Positions 11,673-12,989 of a stretch of DNA of 12,989 nucleotides are shown here, piece by piece (positions within the stretch are counted from its first letter, which is position 1; each line of letters begins with the position of its first letter). The notes beneath the pieces are model-generated. The model ran no database searches, was not told the DNA's origin, and was given only the letters and a program-made list of their open reading frames with translations. Position numbers and translations under genes: made by a program. The DNA comes from Bacteroidetes bacterium UBA1952 (GTDB lineage Bacteria > Bacteroidota > Bacteroidia > Chitinophagales > Chitinophagaceae). The stretch is taken from assembly GCA_002336725.1 (NCBI GenBank), contig DDEO01000068.1, positions 3,726-16,714 on the forward strand, read 5' to 3'.

Positions 11673-12989
11673 ATGAAATCCAGAATAATCGTTCTCTCCT
11701 TCGGCATCATCGCTTTGCTCATCACCCTGAATCGCGGGCTTTGGCAGCAGGGGAAAGTGATTTCCTGGGATGGGACAGGCTATTACATGTATCTGCCCGC
11801 GCTCTTCATCCATCAGGACTTGGGGCAGATGTCATTTTATGCCCATATCGACAGCGTGTATCAGCCGAGTGGCGAAGCGGTGCAGTACGGGATTCACAGC
11901 CACGCCGCCACCGGGAGGCGATCTACCCGCTATCCGGTAGGAGTGGCTCTTTTTGAGTTGCCGCTCTTTTTGACCGCCGATATTTTCGTCAGCCAATCCG
12001 GCTCCTACCCGCGGGACGGCTATAGTGCGCCCTATCAACTGGCCGTTGCGCTTAGCACGATTATTTGGGTCGTATTCGGGCTGTTACTGCTCCGGCGATT
12101 CCTGTTGCGGTTTTATCCCGAAAGCGTTGTGTGGAAAGTTTTGCTGCTTGTTGCCGCAGGCACAAACCTGTACTATTCTACCGCCTTTGTGCAGGGCTGG
12201 AGCCATCCGTATTCCTTTTTCCTGTATGCGGTCGTGTTGTATCTGACGGAACGGTGGTATCGGCAAGGCTCGCTGAAGTATGCGCTGCTCCTCGGATTGG
12301 TGCTGGGTTTTGTGGTCATCACCCGGCCATCGAACCTGGTTATTTTGCTGATTCCACTTTTGTGGCCTTCTCCGGCGGGCGTGGGCAAGTTGGCCTTTCT
12401 GAGAAGACAAGCAGGGGGCATTCTGGCTGCGCTGCCGCTCTTTGTGGGCGTTCTTTTCATACAGTTGGCCTACTGGAAGTATGTAACCGGCCAATGGGTC
12501 TATTACTCCTATACAGATGAGGGCTTCGACTTTCTGCATCCCAAAATCTGGAAAGGGCTGTTTAGCTACCGCAAAGGCTGGTTTGTTTATACGCCCATGG
12601 CGTTCCTGTTTTGTGTGGGTCTTGTGCCGCTCTATCGGCACCATAAAGCCTTGTTTATACCGGTTGCGGCATTTCTTGCTGTCAATATCTATGTCGTATT
12701 CAGTTGGAAAATCTGGCACTACGGGGGCGGTTTCACCAGCAGACCTATGGTAGAGTCCTTAGCCGTTCTGGCCCTGCCCGCCTGCGCCCTCGTCGAAAGG
12801 GTGTCTTTAGTCAGGAACAGTTTCGTTCGGATAGCTGCCGCCGCAATAGCCGGATTTCTGATGGTGCTGAATATCTTTCAAACATTTCAACACTCGAGAA
12901 AGATCATCCATTTTGACCGGATGACGCGGGCTTACTATTGGCGGGTGTTTGGCAAACTGAACGTAACGGAAGCAGATCGCCAACTATTA
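11673..12989 (+). CDS. Polytopic membrane protein, probable GT-C-type glycosyltransferase, right end cut
   Basis: 439 codons run from ATG 11673 in frame to the window edge. The protein starts with a membrane anchor (residues 4-20), then WDGTGYYMYLPALFIHQDL (32-50), whose Asp in the first extracytoplasmic loop is typical of GT-C enzymes using polyprenyl-phosphate sugars. Further hydrophobic segments lie around 89-105, 120-140, 153-170, 178-194, 203-230, 249-268, 305-321, 327-345, 361-376 and 384-403. A motif near the end, FSWKIWHYGGGFTSRPMVES (343-362), recalls the W..YGG.FG.RP..E/DS segment recurring in uncharacterised Bacteroidota membrane proteins. Substrate and pathway are unknown, and the C-terminus is not visible. 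It may be a polymerase or ligase-like membrane protein instead. It stands apart from the acyltransferase pair, behind the repeat spacer. Confidence 0.7.
   Translation, partial: MKSRIIVLSFGIIALLITLNRGLWQQGKVISWDGTGYYMYLPALFIHQDLGQMSFYAHIDSVYQPSGEAVQYGIHSHAATGRRSTRYPVGVALFELPLFLTADIFVSQSGSYPRDGYSAPYQLAVALSTIIWVVFGLLLLRRFLLRFYPESVVWKVLLLVAAGTNLYYSTAFVQGWSHPYSFFLYAVVLYLTERWYRQGSLKYALLLGLVLGFVVITRPSNLVILLIPLLWPSPAGVGKLAFLRRQAGGILAALPLFVGVLFIQLAYWKYVTGQWVYYSYTDEGFDFLHPKIWKGLFSYRKGWFVYTPMAFLFCVGLVPLYRHHKALFIPVAAFLAVNIYVVFSWKIWHYGGGFTSRPMVESLAVLALPACALVERVSLVRNSFVRIAAAAIAGFLMVLNIFQTFQHSRKIIHFDRMTRAYYWRVFGKLNVTEADRQLL

Noticed and set aside
12084..12719. A 211-codon open frame on the minus strand
   Set aside because: It is antisense to the polytopic membrane protein; hydrophobic codons read backwards give the Gln/Lys-rich product seen.

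Overview
The window is a stretch of ordinary bacterial chromosome, most likely from a Bacteroidota (Bacteroidetes) species of moderately high G+C content. Three things point there: several protein families typical of that phylum (an Omp28-like thioredoxin-fold lipoprotein, a secreted glutaminyl-cyclase lipoprotein, and an LspA with the long insertion between its catalytic aspartates), the rbfA / LolC-type permease pairing, and several upstream sequences resembling the Bacteroidota -33/-7 promoter (TTTG ... TAnnTTTG). I cannot name a genus.

Layout, left to right. A Cu+-exporting P1B-ATPase (minus, C-terminus cut by the left edge) is divergent from tsaE (plus), which is followed by a probable intrinsic terminator. 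A LysE/RhtB-type exporter (plus) converges on an rbfA -> LolC/FtsX-like permease operon (minus). Divergent from rbfA is a two-gene operon for an Omp28-like CxxC lipoprotein and a glutaminyl-cyclase-type (M28) lipoprotein, ended by a 46-bp perfect palindrome. lspA (plus) then converges on a GT2 glycosyltransferase (minus). Next comes a 427-bp stretch without a gene that holds a small element with terminal inverted repeats. A small Asn-rich lipoprotein (minus) is divergent from a GNAT acetyltransferase that overlaps a FemAB/BioF2-like acyltransferase by ATGA. A repeat-filled spacer leads to a large polytopic membrane protein, probably a GT-C-type glycosyltransferase, cut by the right edge.

Functional theme: most genes serve the cell envelope (lipoprotein maturation, N-terminal pyroglutamate formation, lipoprotein or lipid trafficking, glycosyl and acyl transfer, small-molecule and copper export), mixed with two housekeeping genes of translation (tsaE for tRNA t6A, rbfA for 30S maturation). 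I see no phage, CRISPR array, toxin-antitoxin, secretion or defence locus, and no rRNA or tRNA.

The most unusual signal is in the DNA rather than in the genes. The palindromic octamer TTCCGGAA occurs 14 times in 13 kb (about 0.2 expected by chance). Four copies start within 1-9 nt after a stop codon, and two are built into the large palindromic terminator. A second, unrelated dispersed repeat family (core TCCGTGAAAATCC) occupies two intergenic spacers and has partly duplicated itself upstream of the last gene.
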